DNA of 64,000 nucleotides from Hetaerina americana (taxonomy: Eukaryota > Arthropoda > Insecta > Odonata > Calopterygidae), in the NCBI GenBank assembly GCA_022747635.1, contig JAKTNV010000020.1, forward strand, positions 1,835,501 through 1,899,500, given 5' to 3'. This document shows positions 35,021 through 46,430 of this stretch, one piece after another. The notes under the pieces were generated by a model. The model worked only from the letters and a program-made list of their open reading frames with translations, had not been told where the DNA came from and did not search any database. The position numbers and the translations under genes are program-made. How positions within the stretch are numbered: the stretch's first letter is position 1; every line of letters starts with the position of its first letter.

Positions 35021-36973
35021 TCATCTTTAAAGCCTTCATCAAGGCGGGTTTGGCCTAAAACCCTGTTCATAAAAAATGAGTTACCTAAGGAGAAGTGGCC
35101 TTCTACGCATTAATTATTTAGCGAACTTCTCTACTATTTCAAATGAAGTAAAGAGTATTTTGCCTTTTCCCTCCCCGCTGTAAAACTACGTTCACTATTC
35201 ATTATTACTACAAATATATGGCCATAGAGCTTGAGCTCAGCGTTAATAACGCTAAATGAATTAACGTAAAGGTCACATTACTTACAGCAGTACTCTATTT
35301 GAATGCAATTACCTGTTCCATTGATACACCTCCTATTTACATCTCTTTATAATTATTTTTCTAATTACCATAATACGGTAAGTTTATGCAAGACTTAAGA
35401 ATATATCACTCATTAGTTATAATTGTTTGTCTAATCTCAATTATGAGCAACGTAAAAAATTTGACTAGTCCCACCCAATAAAGTTTACTGTCATCCATTG
35501 ACACAGTAAACTACATCACCTTCGACAGTAATAAGGCCACTACTGCCAATACCGTATGGGACCATCAGCAATTTTCAATAAATTATTATGACTGGTTATT
35601 TCCACAAATTTAATTATTCCCAAAACATTTTTAAGAAATAGCGTGTCCAAAATTTACAGCTTTTTGAAATTTATCGAAAAATAACACAAAATACGACTTA
35701 ACGTGGGGTGAAAATCTTGAAATTCCATTTTCTCAGGAAATATTACGACTTAAAGTCTTCAATCTCTCTTGTTTTAAAGCTCAGGAAGTTCGATTCCTTT
35801 AGTTTACTAAAATAAAACTATAATAACATGATAAATAAATTATTTAATTTTATAAATATAACTCGAACAATGGATTTGCAAGACTGAGAAAAATGTAGTA
35901 TTTGACAAAATGTTTAATTTTGTTAAAGCTTCGCATTTATCAATATTTTAAGCGGGGTTGAATGAATGAAATAATTCTGCCCTTCGGTAACAATGGTTGG
36001 TTAGTCCGGTAAGTTCTACCAATACACCAATCACATATATCCAGTTCCAGCAATTGATAGAACAAAGAATACCTAAATTTCACAAATGGAAGAAAACACA
36101 CAAAACTCAAATTTATTTTTCTTTTGAAACACAGAAGAGATTTTGAGTTTCAAAAGAAAAGAGTTTCAACCGAGTCCGTTCGACATTTCCTTTTCGACAT
36201 TGGAAACGGAATTCCTCACTGAAAATAAGTCGAAGCGAACCGAGCTTGGGGTTTCAACAATGTTGTCCTTCGGGGAAAAAATATGAACACGATAACCTAT
36301 ACTCTAATCATCACCTTATGTTTTAAGTATAGATATAATCTTGCACTAATGGCATAAACGTATAAGGCAGCTTCATTTTTAGGATTAACTCCCGGAATTT
36401 CCTCCTCACGGAGAGGTCATCTCCTCCGGGGAAAGCAATTCTAAAGTCCGGAAGGGCCATAGCAGACCGCGAAAAGATGAAAGGGAAGGAGGGGGGCTGG
36501 TTGGGAGGGAATGCCTCAAGTCGCCTCGGACGGGATCGGAAGGAAATGAGCGAATAGTGCATTCGGTCAGGTTGGCCATGGATGTGGCGCCCTTTAGGCG
36601 CTCCAACAGCGTCTAGAAAATGCGGCCGCGGGGACAAGGCAGATAAAGAGGGGGGCAGGAGAGGGTGAGGACGGGGGAGGAGGCAGGGAGAGGCGACATA
36701 ACTCTCCACCAAGGGACAATGTATTCAGGTCGGACGACAGGCTGTCTCCATTCTTGAGGGGAGCGATGCTTAGAGGGTGGAACGCGCGTGCTTCGGGGTG
36801 TGAATGTGGATTGTGGAGAAAGAAAGGAATGGGGAGGGGAGCGGGGCGAGATCACATAAAGGTGATATTAAACTGGCCAGGTTCCGCCTTCGCATTACGA
36901 TTCTCCCCTTCAATTTACTTTGTCAATACAGTTGTACAATTTACATGCATAGTGTACACACATATATACATAC

Positions 36974-36974
<1 letters not shown>
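35021..36974. other. AT-rich stretch, then a GC-rich island at about 36380-36860
   Basis: The first part is strongly AT-rich and featureless except for a small hairpin at about 36117-36158 (TTTCTTTTGAAAC / GTTTCAAAAGAAA). The island is purine-rich on the plus strand. No gene was recognised. Confidence 0.4.

Positions 36975-37049
<75 letters not shown>
36975..37049. repeat. (TA)n microsatellite beside a CR1 3' end
   Basis: About 35 TA units with minor interruptions lead directly into the (CATCTA)n tail of the CR1 copy on the minus strand. Confidence 0.95.
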
Positions 37050-37053
<4 letters not shown>

Positions 37054-39205
37054 CTACATCTACATCTACATAATACCCCGCAAGCCGCCGCAAGGGCGTG
37101 TGGCGGGGGGTGTTAGGTCACCAACCGTAAAAACGAAAAATACCACATGCAAAAAACAACACGGAAAATTACACCCCAGCAGCGCACACACTCATGCAAA
37201 ACTCCCTCCATCCAATACTCATGCAAACACATACACCGCAAAACAACAAAAAACTGCACCCCAGGATACAGCACGAAAGCCATCCTAAAACACGCAAGCC
37301 AGGACACAACAAGCAAGAATGTGAAACATCACTACCACATGAAAATGCACCACAAAACACTCAACCCCCCAAAGAGACAGTAAAAGGAAGGGAATTCGAC
37401 CCAACGTTGCAGGTAGCAGGAATTTCCCCCCGCCGGGAGGGAAGAGGGACTGAAAGGGAAACTTAAAAACAGATGAACAGAACACGAATGATATCATGCG
37501 GAAAGAATGGGTTATTATAACAAAACACATAAGGTTAGTGGAGGAGCATGCATTTAAGTAGAACTAATTATTTTTTAGACACTGAGGGTGCAAGTGGAAT
37601 TTTTACTATCTACAATCCTGCAGTTGCTATCCCGTATTGTCCGTGGGAAGAAGGAGTCCTTGAGTCGGCTAGTCCTGGCATCTATTTCCCGAATTTTATA
37701 TGCATGATCCAAGCGACCAATGTATGTAGGAGTACGAATAATCTGCGAGACCTCGGTGCTGAAACATGCGGATCTGAATTTATTTAATAATTTCAGTCTT
37801 GCATTGAATCGTCTCTCTTCTAATGATTCCCACCCCAAATCCATGAGCATTTCGGTAACGCTTTGCGTTTTATCGTAGGAATTTTTTACAAAACGGGCTG
37901 CCCGGCGTTGAACCTTCTCAATTTCCCGAATGAGACCTTTTTCACTCGGGTCCCACACGCTGCATGCGTATTCTAAATGAGGCCTTACAAGAGCGTGGTA
38001 ACAACGTTCCTTGACCTTTGAGTCACTTTTGCCGACAATGCGTCTAATGAATCCCAATTTTTTATTTGCTTGACCGCAGACTTTACGTATGTGAGTCCCC
38101 CAAGTTAAGTCTTTAGTGAATGTGACACCTAGGTATTTTACCGTATCAACTACTGCTAGGTCACCTCCAGCTAATTTGTAAGCAAATCCCGTTGATCTTT
38201 TAAAGAAATTTACCACTGAACATTTATTATAATTTAGAGTCAATCCCCAGTTAGAACACCATTTAGTAATGCAATCTAAATCCTGCGCTAGAATAAAACG
38301 ATCCTCATCCCCAGATATCTCCCGATAGATCACCGTGTCATCCGCAAACATCCTAATGTTACTTTTCACTTCGCGGTTCAAATCGTTAACAAAAATCAAG
38401 AAAAGTAACGGCCCGATCACACTTCCCTGAGGTACCCCCGACGTGACTCGAACGCTGTCGGAACTAGCGCCATCAAGGACTACCCTCTGTTCCCGCTCTG
38501 AAAGAAAATCTTTAACCCAACTTATAGCGCCCTTGTTTATACCCGCGACCTTTAATTTATGAATGAGTTTACCATGTGGGACCTTATCAAATGCCTTTTG
38601 AAAATCTAAGAAGATGGCATCCACTTGCCTACCTCTCTCACCAGATACAAGTAAATCATGTGTAAATAATCCTAATTGGGTTTCGCAGGAGCGGGTTTTC
38701 CTGAATCCGTGTTGATTGTCACTTAAAAAGTTAATGTTGTCAAGGTGTCTCATTATTGAACTGACAATTATGTGCTCTAATATTTTACAACAGATAGAAG
38801 TGAGAGATATAGGTCTGTAATTACTGGGATCCTCCCTGTCACCACTTTTAAAAATAGGCGTTATTTGCGCGGTTTTCCAAATCTTAGGTACTTTGCACTC
38901 TGTGAGGGATTTGTTAAATATAAATTCAAGGTACGGGGCAATGTTTGGAGCTAAATGTTTTATCACCCTAGCTGGTATATTTTCGGGACCCGGGGATTTG
39001 TTGGGTTTAATCTCATTAAGTAATTTTAGAATTCCTTGTTGGTCCACTGTTATTTTTTCCATGGGTGGAGTATGTATTGTTTCTTGGAGATATGCGGTGG
39101 CAACATCATTCGAGAAAACGCTTTGGAAGAATGAATTTAAGATGTTAGCTTTAACCTCGCTGTCTGTATGAATTACATTGCTACAATCCCTTAAGCAAGC
39201 CAAAT
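37050..39205 (-). mobile_element. CR1/L2-like LINE, 5' truncated, intact RT frame
   Basis: The minus strand runs from about 39205, inside the region before the RT, to a 3' end at 37050. After the coding stop at 37575 there is a GT-rich 3' untranslated region of about 520 bases. It ends in the GC-rich hairpin (37070-37115) and (GATGTA)n tail shared with the CR1 ending at 7992. Its 5' break abuts a compound TA repeat and the 5' end of RTE copy E, which lies in the opposite direction. The intact frame suggests recent insertion. Confidence 0.93.
37575..39205 (-). CDS. CR1 reverse transcriptase, uninterrupted, about 540 residues
   Basis: The open frame covers the whole RT and C-terminal region of a CR1-type ORF2. 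Blocks in order are KANILNSFFQSVFSNDVA, SPGPENIPARVIKHLAPN, NYRPISLTSICCKILEHII, the motif A region DAIFLDFQKAFDKVPHGKL, TSGVPQGSVIGPLLFLIFVN, the catalytic RMFADDTVIYREI, then the thumb-like region and C-terminal PHLEYACSVWDPSEK and RLKDSFFPRTIRDSNCR. Both catalytic aspartate sites are present. The frame can be traced upstream to an ATG at 39554, but that extension translates TA repeats and the reverse of an RTE leader, so it is accidental. The endonuclease is missing. Confidence 0.92.
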
Positions 39206-39348
39206 ATATGTATATATATAATATATATGTATATATAATATATGTAATGTGTATATGTATATATGTATATAATGTATATATGTATATAATGTATATAATA
39301 TAATGTATATGTATAATATATATGTACATATATAATATATATGTATAT
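39206..39348. repeat. Compound TATATG/TATA repeat
   Basis: About 140 bases of TATATGTATA-type repeats lie between the CR1 5' break and the 5' end of RTE copy E. Confidence 0.93.
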
Positions 39349-42085
39349 CCCCTCCCCGGACTACAACCTTGACGTGCGTTCGGATGACCCCTAGAGCTGG
39401 GCTGGCGGGAGTAATAATTATTGCTCCTGGTAAGGTCACCTATGCCAGATTGGTCGAAGGTTAAGAGCCAGACGAAAGTTAGCCCACGCAGCGTCTGTTC
39501 CTCAGTGAGGCGGCTGCAATGGCATTGACCCCAGTGGGGCGGCCAGTAAGTCATGGGGTCACATTAAATACACTATTGAGGAAGGCAACGGGAAACAACC
39601 TCAATTATTATTCCCAAGATAAATATGATGGTCACTAAAGAGATTTTGTGTCCTGGAAAACTACGGGGCTCGGCAATATCGCCTGTGTCTCGTGCCCGTC
39701 AGCAGGGGAGGCAAGGCTTCCGCGGTCGTCATCCCACGAAACACTTGCAAGGGAAAACCGACAGCAGCAGGAGAGATGACGCAGAAGAAAAATACCACAT
39801 TAGTTAGAATAGGAACGTGAAATGTTAGGACAATGATGAGGACAGGGAAATTGGAGAATTTTAAGCAAGAGATTGAAAGGAGGAAATATAGATATTTTAG
39901 GTATTTGCGAGGTGAGATGGAAAGATAGCGGGGATTACTGGAGTGATAAGTATAGAATAATATACAGCGGCGGGGACGAGAGCCAACAAGGGGTTGCTAT
40001 AGAATTACATGAAGAGGTTGGAAGAAGCGTAGTCAACATAGAGCAGTTAACGGATAGAATATTACTAGTAGACAAAAAAGCAGAACCGACGAACTCGGTT
40101 ATTATTCAGGTATACATGCCACCAAGCAACCATATTGAAGAAGAGGTCGATAAGATATACGATCAGTTAGAGGGCATTATCGCATGTATACCCACAGGGA
40201 AACATTTGAAAGTGATGGGAGATTGGAATACAACGGTAGGCGAAGGGAAAGATGATGATGAGGTGTGGGACTACGGTTTAGTCACGAGGAATGACCGTGG
40301 GGAGAAAGCAGTTGAGCTCTGCAGGAGGCAGGGGTTAGTCATCATCAACACTTGGTTTAGACACCACAGAAGACGCAGGTATACATGGAAAATGCCAGAT
40401 GATTTAGAAAGGTATCGGCTAGATTATATTCTAAGACAGGTTTAGGAACAGTGTGATAAATTCGCACAGCTTCCCGGGAGCGGATGCGGACTCTGACCAC
40501 AATTTAGTTGTTATGAAATGTAGCGTCCGTTTCAAAGAGATGCGGCAGGGGCGGCGGGTTAAAAAATGGAATGTAGAGCATTAAATGGTTTGAAAAGGAA
40601 GGAGTACCAACAGGCGGTAGAGGAATTCATGGAGAATAGTAAAGAGCCAAGTATTATCGAAGAAAAATGGGATAGTAACAACAAAGAATTATCGAAAGCC
40701 GCAAAGACACTTGTAACCGATAACGGTAAAAGTATTAGGAAACCATGGATCACGGATGAGATAATTACAAAGACGAATGAACGGAGAAAATGGAAGAATG
40801 TAAATACAGAGTTAGGCAAAATAAAGTACAAAGAATCAAACAATAAATTGAGGCGGGCAACAAATAAAGCAAAACAAGCATGGTGGAAGACCCTGTGTGA
40901 GGATATGGAAAGTTTGCAGAGGAAGGGTGAAATTGGTGCGATTTACAAGAAAGTTAAATCTTTACCGGAAAGAAATAAAGGAAGATCTATGCTAACAGTT
41001 AGAGATAAGGCGGGTAAGAAAATAGTCGACGCAGGAAAGATCCAAGAGAGATGGAAGGAAATAAGGAAGAACTGTATGGTAAAGAACTTAGACCAATAAA
41101 GCTAGATAGTTAAAGATAGAAAAGTAGAGGAAGATAGCTTAGGCCCAGGCATACACGACGATGAGATAGGAAGGGCATTAAGAGAGATGAAACTACATAA
41201 GGCCGTGGGGGTGGACAACATTCCCGCGGAATTATTAAAATGTTTAAAAACTTTGCTTTGGTTTGTCATCAGCGAACCTAACCTTTGGTTATGCGATTTT
41301 CTAGAAAGAAAAAGGCTAAGCTAAACATTAAAATAGGAGGGCAAAAACTGGAGCAGGTAGAACAGTTTACTTATCTCGGTAGTCTTTTGGACCAATACGG
41401 TCAAAGTAGTAGGGACGTAAGGAGAAGAATTGCGATCGGCAAGGCAGCTTTTACAAGGAGGAGGGAGTTGATGAGAGGGACGTTGAGTAAGGATATTAAG
41501 AAAACACTCGTGAAATTTGATATCGAGCGTAGCTATGTACGGCGCGGAAACGTGGTAATTGAAGCAGGATGATAGACGTAGATTGGAGGCTTTTGAAATG
41601 TGGGTTTGGAGAAGAATGGAGAAGGTGAAATGGGCCGAGAAGAAAACAAATGAGGAAGTACTTGGTATGGTGGGCGAAGAGAAGGGTTTGTTGGGAGCAA
41701 TCCTATGGAGGCAGGAAAAGTTGATGAAGGGGGTATTGACTGTCAGTGGGATGTTGAAGACTGTAATTGAGGGGAGAATGTTAGGCAAACGAGGAAAGGG
41801 AAGGAACAGGATAGGGATGTTGGACAGGATAAAGGGAGGAAGGGGTTACGAGGGTTCGAGTTGGGAACGGGGAGTCCGAATGGGCAGTGTTAGGGAGAGA
41901 TGTAAGGCAGGGTTGCCCATTATCACCGGTGCTGCTCAACCTGCAAAGAGGCTTGGGAAGAACTGGAGGTAGGAATGAAATTGGGTGGGGAATTCGTAAA
42001 ATCAGTAAGGTACGCTGATGACCAAGCCTTAGTTTGTCAGCTAGTCAATGGGTTGCAAGCACTGCTGAGTGAATTGGGAATTCAA
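39349..42085 (+). mobile_element. RTE/BovB-like LINE copy E, true 5' end, rearranged RT
   Basis: The copy begins with CCCCTCCCCGGACTACAACC directly after the TA repeat. It has a 5' leader of about 480 bases, the endonuclease (about 39830-40445), the linker (40566-41099) and the RT start. The RT core is replaced near 41253-41282 by a short inverted piece carrying the FADD codons. The C-terminal part (41285-41830) follows. After it comes a displaced RT palm segment (41845-42085) with KSVRYADDQALVCQ. Segment order is therefore shuffled. No functional RT remains, but endonuclease and leader are well preserved. Confidence 0.88.
39873..40445 (+). pseudogene. RTE copy E endonuclease (APE type)
   Basis: This open frame encodes most of an apurinic/apyrimidinic-type endonuclease domain, which nicks target DNA to prime reverse transcription. 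Seen are GNIDILGICEVRWKDSGDYW (with the metal-binding E), YRIIYSGGDESQQGVAIEL, VIIQVYMPPSNHIEEEV, the catalytic VMGDWNTTVGEGK and the C-terminal WKMPDDLERYRLDYILRQV. The SDH motif lies just downstream (DADSDHNLVV, about 40480-40510) after a frameshift at about 40445. The true N-terminus starts some 50 bases earlier (about 39820) in another frame. Animal homologues are often labelled craniofacial development protein 2-like. Confidence 0.87.
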
Positions 42086-42255
42086 TGCAAACAGATTATT
42101 ATTATTATTCGGTAATCTACCGGTACCTGATCTTTTTGAAACGGCGGCTACATTTCATTGCAACTAAATTGTGGTCAGAGTCCGCATCCGCTCACGGGAA
42201 GCTGTTGGAATTGATCACCTTTTTCTAAACCAATGTCTAACCAGCAAATATTCTA
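42086..42255 (-). mobile_element. RTE endonuclease-end fragment, inverted
   Basis: A short ATT repeat (42098-42114) is followed on the minus strand by the coding end of the RTE endonuclease. SFPxADADSDHNLV-type codons occur around 42150-42215 and the CSVRFKK block around 42135. It is opposite in direction to copies E and F on either side. Confidence 0.72.
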
Positions 42256-42274
42256 GCTAATTATGTATTTATAC

Positions 42275-42335
<61 letters not shown>
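42256..42335. repeat. (TA)n microsatellite
   Basis: About 32 TA units in a TATACATA context lie next to a PLE-like terminus fragment. Confidence 0.93.
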
Positions 42336-42337
<2 letters not shown>

Positions 42338-42384
42338 TAATTTTGACGGAATCATCAAGAAATAACGTGTCCCATTCCACGTCA
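42336..42384 (+). mobile_element. Penelope-like terminus scrap
   Basis: TTTTGACGGAATCATCAAG and AAATAACGTG match, in mixed order, the hammerhead-like hairpin and flank of the PLE terminus at 54350-54470. Only half of the motif is present. Confidence 0.4.
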
Positions 42385-42975
42385 CCCCGGTTATCATCCC
42401 ACGAAACCCTTGCCAGGGGAAACCAGGAGCAGCAGGACAGAGGACACATGAGAAGAAGACCAAATTAGTTAGAATAGAAGCGTGGGATGTTCGGACAATG
42501 ATGAGCACAGAGAAAATGGAGAATTTGAAGCGAGAAATGGAAAGGGGAAATGTAGATATTTTAGGTCTATGTGAGGTGAGATTGAAGGATAGCGGTGAAT
42601 ACTGGAGTGATAATTATAGAATTATAAACAGCGGCGGGGACGAGATCCAGCGAGGAGTTGCCATAGTTTTAAATAAAGAGGTAGGAAGAAGCGTAGGTAA
42701 AAAACTAGTAAGGGATAGAATATTAATAGTAGAGATAAAAGCAGAATCATGGCCCTTGGTCATTGTTCAGGTATACATGTCACCGATCAACCATACCGAG
42801 GAAGAGGTCGATTGGATATGCGATCAATTAGAGGATATAATCGAGTATATTACTGCAGGAAAATATTTGACAGTGATGGGGGATTGGAATTTGACGGTAG
42901 GCGAAGGAAGAGTTGGTGATGAGGAGGACTACGGTTTAGGCACGAGGAATGACCAGAAGGAAAAAGGAATGAGGA
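42385..42975 (+). mobile_element. RTE/BovB-like LINE copy F, leader end and endonuclease
   Basis: The copy starts in the 3' part of the leader (GTTATCATCCCACGAAACCC) and has a clean endonuclease frame from 42498. Seen are GNVDILGLCEVRLKDSGEYW, YRIINSGGDEIQRGVAIVL and the catalytic VMGDWNLTVGEGRVGDEEDY. The frame diverges from the family after GLGTRNDQKE at about 42975, where the homologous sequence ends, although it stays open to 43121. No RT follows. Confidence 0.85.
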
Positions 42976-43479
42976 TGGACAAGTGGGAAGAGCTCGAAAT
43001 CAGGAAGGATTTAAAAACCGATCATTTGGTTAACGATTTATTGTTTGAATACCTCTCCCCAAACCTGGAAGTACCCCTTTCCCTCACAGATAGACCCGAC
43101 AAACCCCCCACCCCACTGTAAACCAACCAATCACCTGTCCTGAAGCTTAACACCCCCTCCCCATCAACGTCGATCGCAACGCCATTTTCTGTCGCCTCCT
43201 TATCACCCCCCTCTCACCCACCCCTCCTCTCCCTCATAAATGGTATATAAATGAACTGCGACTTGATTAATTTAATAAAATAGGCCCCTATGACAAATAT
43301 AAGAGACCAAATAATGTTACACTCCTAAACAATTCGAAAAAATAATTAAATAAATTAAAAGAGGGAAATACAACCACGCTGGTGGTGCTCCAGGAAGATA
43401 TAGTAACTAAATATTGTGACACAGACAATCAGCCCAACTAGGTGACCTCTGAAAAATAAAGCCGCTTAAAAAACGGCAA
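42976..43479. other. Spacer, nothing recognised
   Basis: Pyrimidine-rich then AT-rich sequence, with no element identified. Confidence 0.4.
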
Positions 43480-43575
43480 GGCATATCATCGTCGTAATTT
43501 GTACCTGATGATGACGCTTGAGTGTTGAAACCGGTTGGACGTGAATTAAGGACAGTGGAAAAATGCACATTGTAT
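43480..43575 (+). ncRNA. Hammerhead-ribozyme-like motif
   Basis: The plus strand has an exact CTGATGA box (43505-43511), a helix II-like hairpin (GACGC, loop TTGA, GTGTT), then GAAA (43527-43530). A short CC..GG helix closed by GGTT follows, and a pairing partner for stem I may lie in the flanks (AATTTGTAC / GTGAATT). There is one extra U between the first box and the helix, and the expected UH cleavage pair reads AC, so activity is doubtful. The order matches the Penelope-associated type. No Penelope coding sequence lies beside it. Confidence 0.45.
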
Positions 43576-45035
43576 TCTTCATTTAATTAACACAGTTTCA
43601 GTCGTAATATGGTGGAAATCCTTCATGATAGAAGAAGACACTCTGCTTTTCCATAGAGAGTATTTTTGTTAAGTCAGAGGTTTTGTTAAAGCGTAACATC
43701 TTCAGGTGCTGAGGTTACCTGAAGTTGTTATGCTATGGCAAAACCTAGGTCGTAATAAAAATAATCTATGTGGAGAAGCAGCGTCTTCTTTCATTATTAA
43801 AATACTATTAGAAATGTTCATCTCATATCGTCGTGAACACACAAATGACATTCTTAGTGAAAGAGGCGCTGCCTGGAATACAACACGCCCTTCTCACTTC
43901 GAGTCCTTGCGGAGGATGTTTGGAGCCCACATCCCGCGTGAGCCGATCTCCGAAATGCGTCAGAGGAACCTGATGGCCCACTGTTGCGCACAAAGGAAGC
44001 ACCGGCAAACGGTCGCACAGGAAGTTCGCATAAATCACGCAAGAGATTTTTGACTCCCTTCCCTGGCCTTCCTGATGCTCTCTCTTTGCTCGGGTGCTCA
44101 GAGAACCCCCGGCCCCTGTAGCAATTCCTGGATTCCGCCGTGCTCGCGACAGAGATCGCTGGGGGCAAACGGGCGCGTTTCGTCCGAGGGGATGTCTAAG
44201 TTCCCTATGAGATGGAGAGCGAATCGCTCGCCGTAAAGAGAGGGACGCGAGGCGGCGGACTCGGAGCGCCCGCTCTCATGAACTACGCGTTCCCTCGGCC
44301 TTGAAAGGCGGCGCCTTTGAGCGCAGAGCATCAATCAGGAGTGGGAAGGCGATCACAGTGAGCGGGGGTGGGAGTTCGTTTCCACCTCAGACCACGGATG
44401 CTCCAGAGATCCACCGAGGCCAAGGTGATTACGGGCCCTCTGGCAATGCGGTGTGTCTGCCAAGTTTGAAAATTCTATTTTGATTGTGAGGAGACTTTAA
44501 GGCACCCGGTACCCAAAGGCGTCGCCGTAGCGTTTGCTTTCGTCAAATTCATCATGAAATAAACTATATAATCCTTCTGCCGAAGTATAAATTAATTAGA
44601 AGCAACTAAATAGAAAGGAAAAGAAGTGAAATGAGCCAAACGGGTATGGGAGATGTGGTATTGATAAAGTCGGAAGAAGAAATGGGGGCAGTGCGAACGA
44701 AGGGAAGCATCGACTCGCCATTTCTCGGCTTCAAATGGCTTTAAATTGGACCACGGCCGAGAAGTAAGCGATTAACCTTGAGCCGGGTACTCACGGGCTG
44801 CCGCCACGCACGCAGCACTCGTCGCCCGGAACAGCAAAAGAAAGATGGAAGAGACACGGAAAGAGATGGGAGAAGGAGATGGAATGAAAACACTGAGTAA
44901 ATCCGCGCCTTCCTGGACACCTACGGTGAGCATGCAAACAACGAGTAGCCCGTAAATGGGGGTTGGAGTACGAGAAGATGAACGCGGTGAGAGGGCAAGG
45001 GTTGAAGGTGGATTGGGACGCAGGGGCGGTTGTGC

Positions 45036-45074
<39 letters not shown>

Positions 45075-46227
45075 CCCGGGGATATTTTAATTGAATCACT
45101 TAGACCTCCGCTCGAGGGGGCTTTCAAGATGTTTTCAATTTGATGTGACGAAGGAATTCCTCCTCGTTCGGTGTTTACCACGCCGGGATACATTCCCGCC
45201 GCACACGATCGACGCATTTGAGGCGGCGATCGCGACGGAATGAATGAATGAGCATTCCGTTGGCGGGGAGGAATGGATTCAATCTTCGGCCACCCTCGGT
45301 CTAACGTCCCATCGGGAGAAGCGCTCCTTCCCCGCAGCCGATCCATTTCTTTCGACACCCCGGCCTCGCCAAGGAGTCTGGGGTTTCGCACGCCCCGTTT
45401 CTCTCTCTCGGGGGAGGAGGGCGAAAGGGGTGGATTGGGTAGATGGGGGGGGGGGGGGTTGCGCGTGTTCGGGGAGCACGTGTTTTGGTTTGGTGTGGGT
45501 GGACAGGGGAATGAAATGGATCGCAAGGATGCCTCTCTCAGAGGGGAGGGGTTTTGATGAGGGGGAGGGGGGGAGGACGGGTGGAGGGGGGAGCGGAATT
45601 CGATCGAGTGAAAAATAAAACAAATGTGCAGCGACGCGGAGGGGGAGTGAATGTAGTATGTGTGGGGGGTCGACGGGGGTGGAGGTAGGAGACGGGGGTG
45701 GGGCTTGTAGAGAGGGGGTAGGAGGGTGGCTGCAGTCGGGGGTGGGGAGTGTTTTATTCTTCGGCGCAAGATTGATCGAGGCGTGGACACGTGGCTGGAT
45801 GGAAGAGGCATTTCGGATGGTGTGGCGAGTGCCGGGGAGGGGGGGTGGGGAGGGGAACACGCGTCAGGGGGAGGGCGTCCCCGCCCCGCCGTCAGGGTGG
45901 GCATCGCGGGGTACCTCCCGCGGTGCCCAGGGACCGACATCCATCCGCGCTCAGATTTATACGTTTTCGAGAAAAAAATTATCCCTTAAGCCCTCCAAAC
46001 TTTATTTGAATGACGTCAGATGAGTGGAAAACTGTTTTTGGTACTGAATTCGCAGACGGTTAAATGGCTCCGCGTAACTTACACTGTATGACTGCATTTT
46101 ACTCTCCTCATCCTCCAAAAAATAATGACTTAGAACTCGGGACTTTTATTCATTTTTGCAACATGTATATGCCTATCATATGTTACCATTAAGCATAACT
46201 CTTTTAATAAACGGAATAATAATTTGC
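43576..46227. other. Non-coding, with a large GC-rich island at about 45100-45960
   Basis: The island is strongly G-rich on the plus strand. Its frames of 120-340 codons on either strand are Pro/Ser/His- or Gly/Arg-rich and overlap each other, so they are not called. A small inverted repeat (TAACATCTTCAGGT / ACCTGAAGTTGTTA) lies at about 43696-43732. Confidence 0.4.
45040..45071. repeat. (GA)n microsatellite
   Basis: Sixteen GA units lie just upstream of the GC-rich island. Confidence 0.96.
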
Positions 46228-46430
46228 CGACCCCAATGGCGGCAGGGCTATGTCCTCGCCTGCCAAACTAGAGGTCGCGGGTTCGATTTCCGCCCGGGTG
46301 GTTTTTCCTCCACCTTCCGGCTTTGGTTTATGTAATTGTCAAATTGTCATAACAATTTTGAAAGTCCGATGTAAAGGCCGAAGTGCTGTTTTCGGACTAA
46401 TTCAAAATAAACAAATTAATAAATAAAATT
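46228..46430 (+). mobile_element. tRNA-derived SINE, family B, full copy
   Basis: The head has an A-box-like TGGCGGCAGGGCTATG (46237-46252) and B box GGTTCGATTTCC (46280-46291). The body follows, then a tail in which GTCCGATGTAAAGGCC and TGTTTTCGGACTAA can pair. The 3' end is AAATAAACAAATTAATAAAT. Copies of the head (50248-50345) and tail (32651-32700) elsewhere support a family. Confidence 0.87.

Noticed and set aside
36754..37116. Frames reading repeated Ile-Tyr (IYIYIY), also at about 9672, 16342, 42261 and 54058
   Set aside because: They are translations of (TA)n microsatellites and carry no protein family signature.
39206..39554. N-terminal extension of the long CR1 frame back to an ATG at 39554
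   Set aside because: The extension consists of the reverse strand of an RTE 5' leader and TA repeats. The real CR1 coding part begins near 39205.
44921..45940. 339-codon Pro/Ser/His-rich minus-strand frame
   Set aside because: The plus strand is a G-rich tract, so stop codons are rare by composition. Repetitive proline runs and overlapping frames make a gene unlikely.
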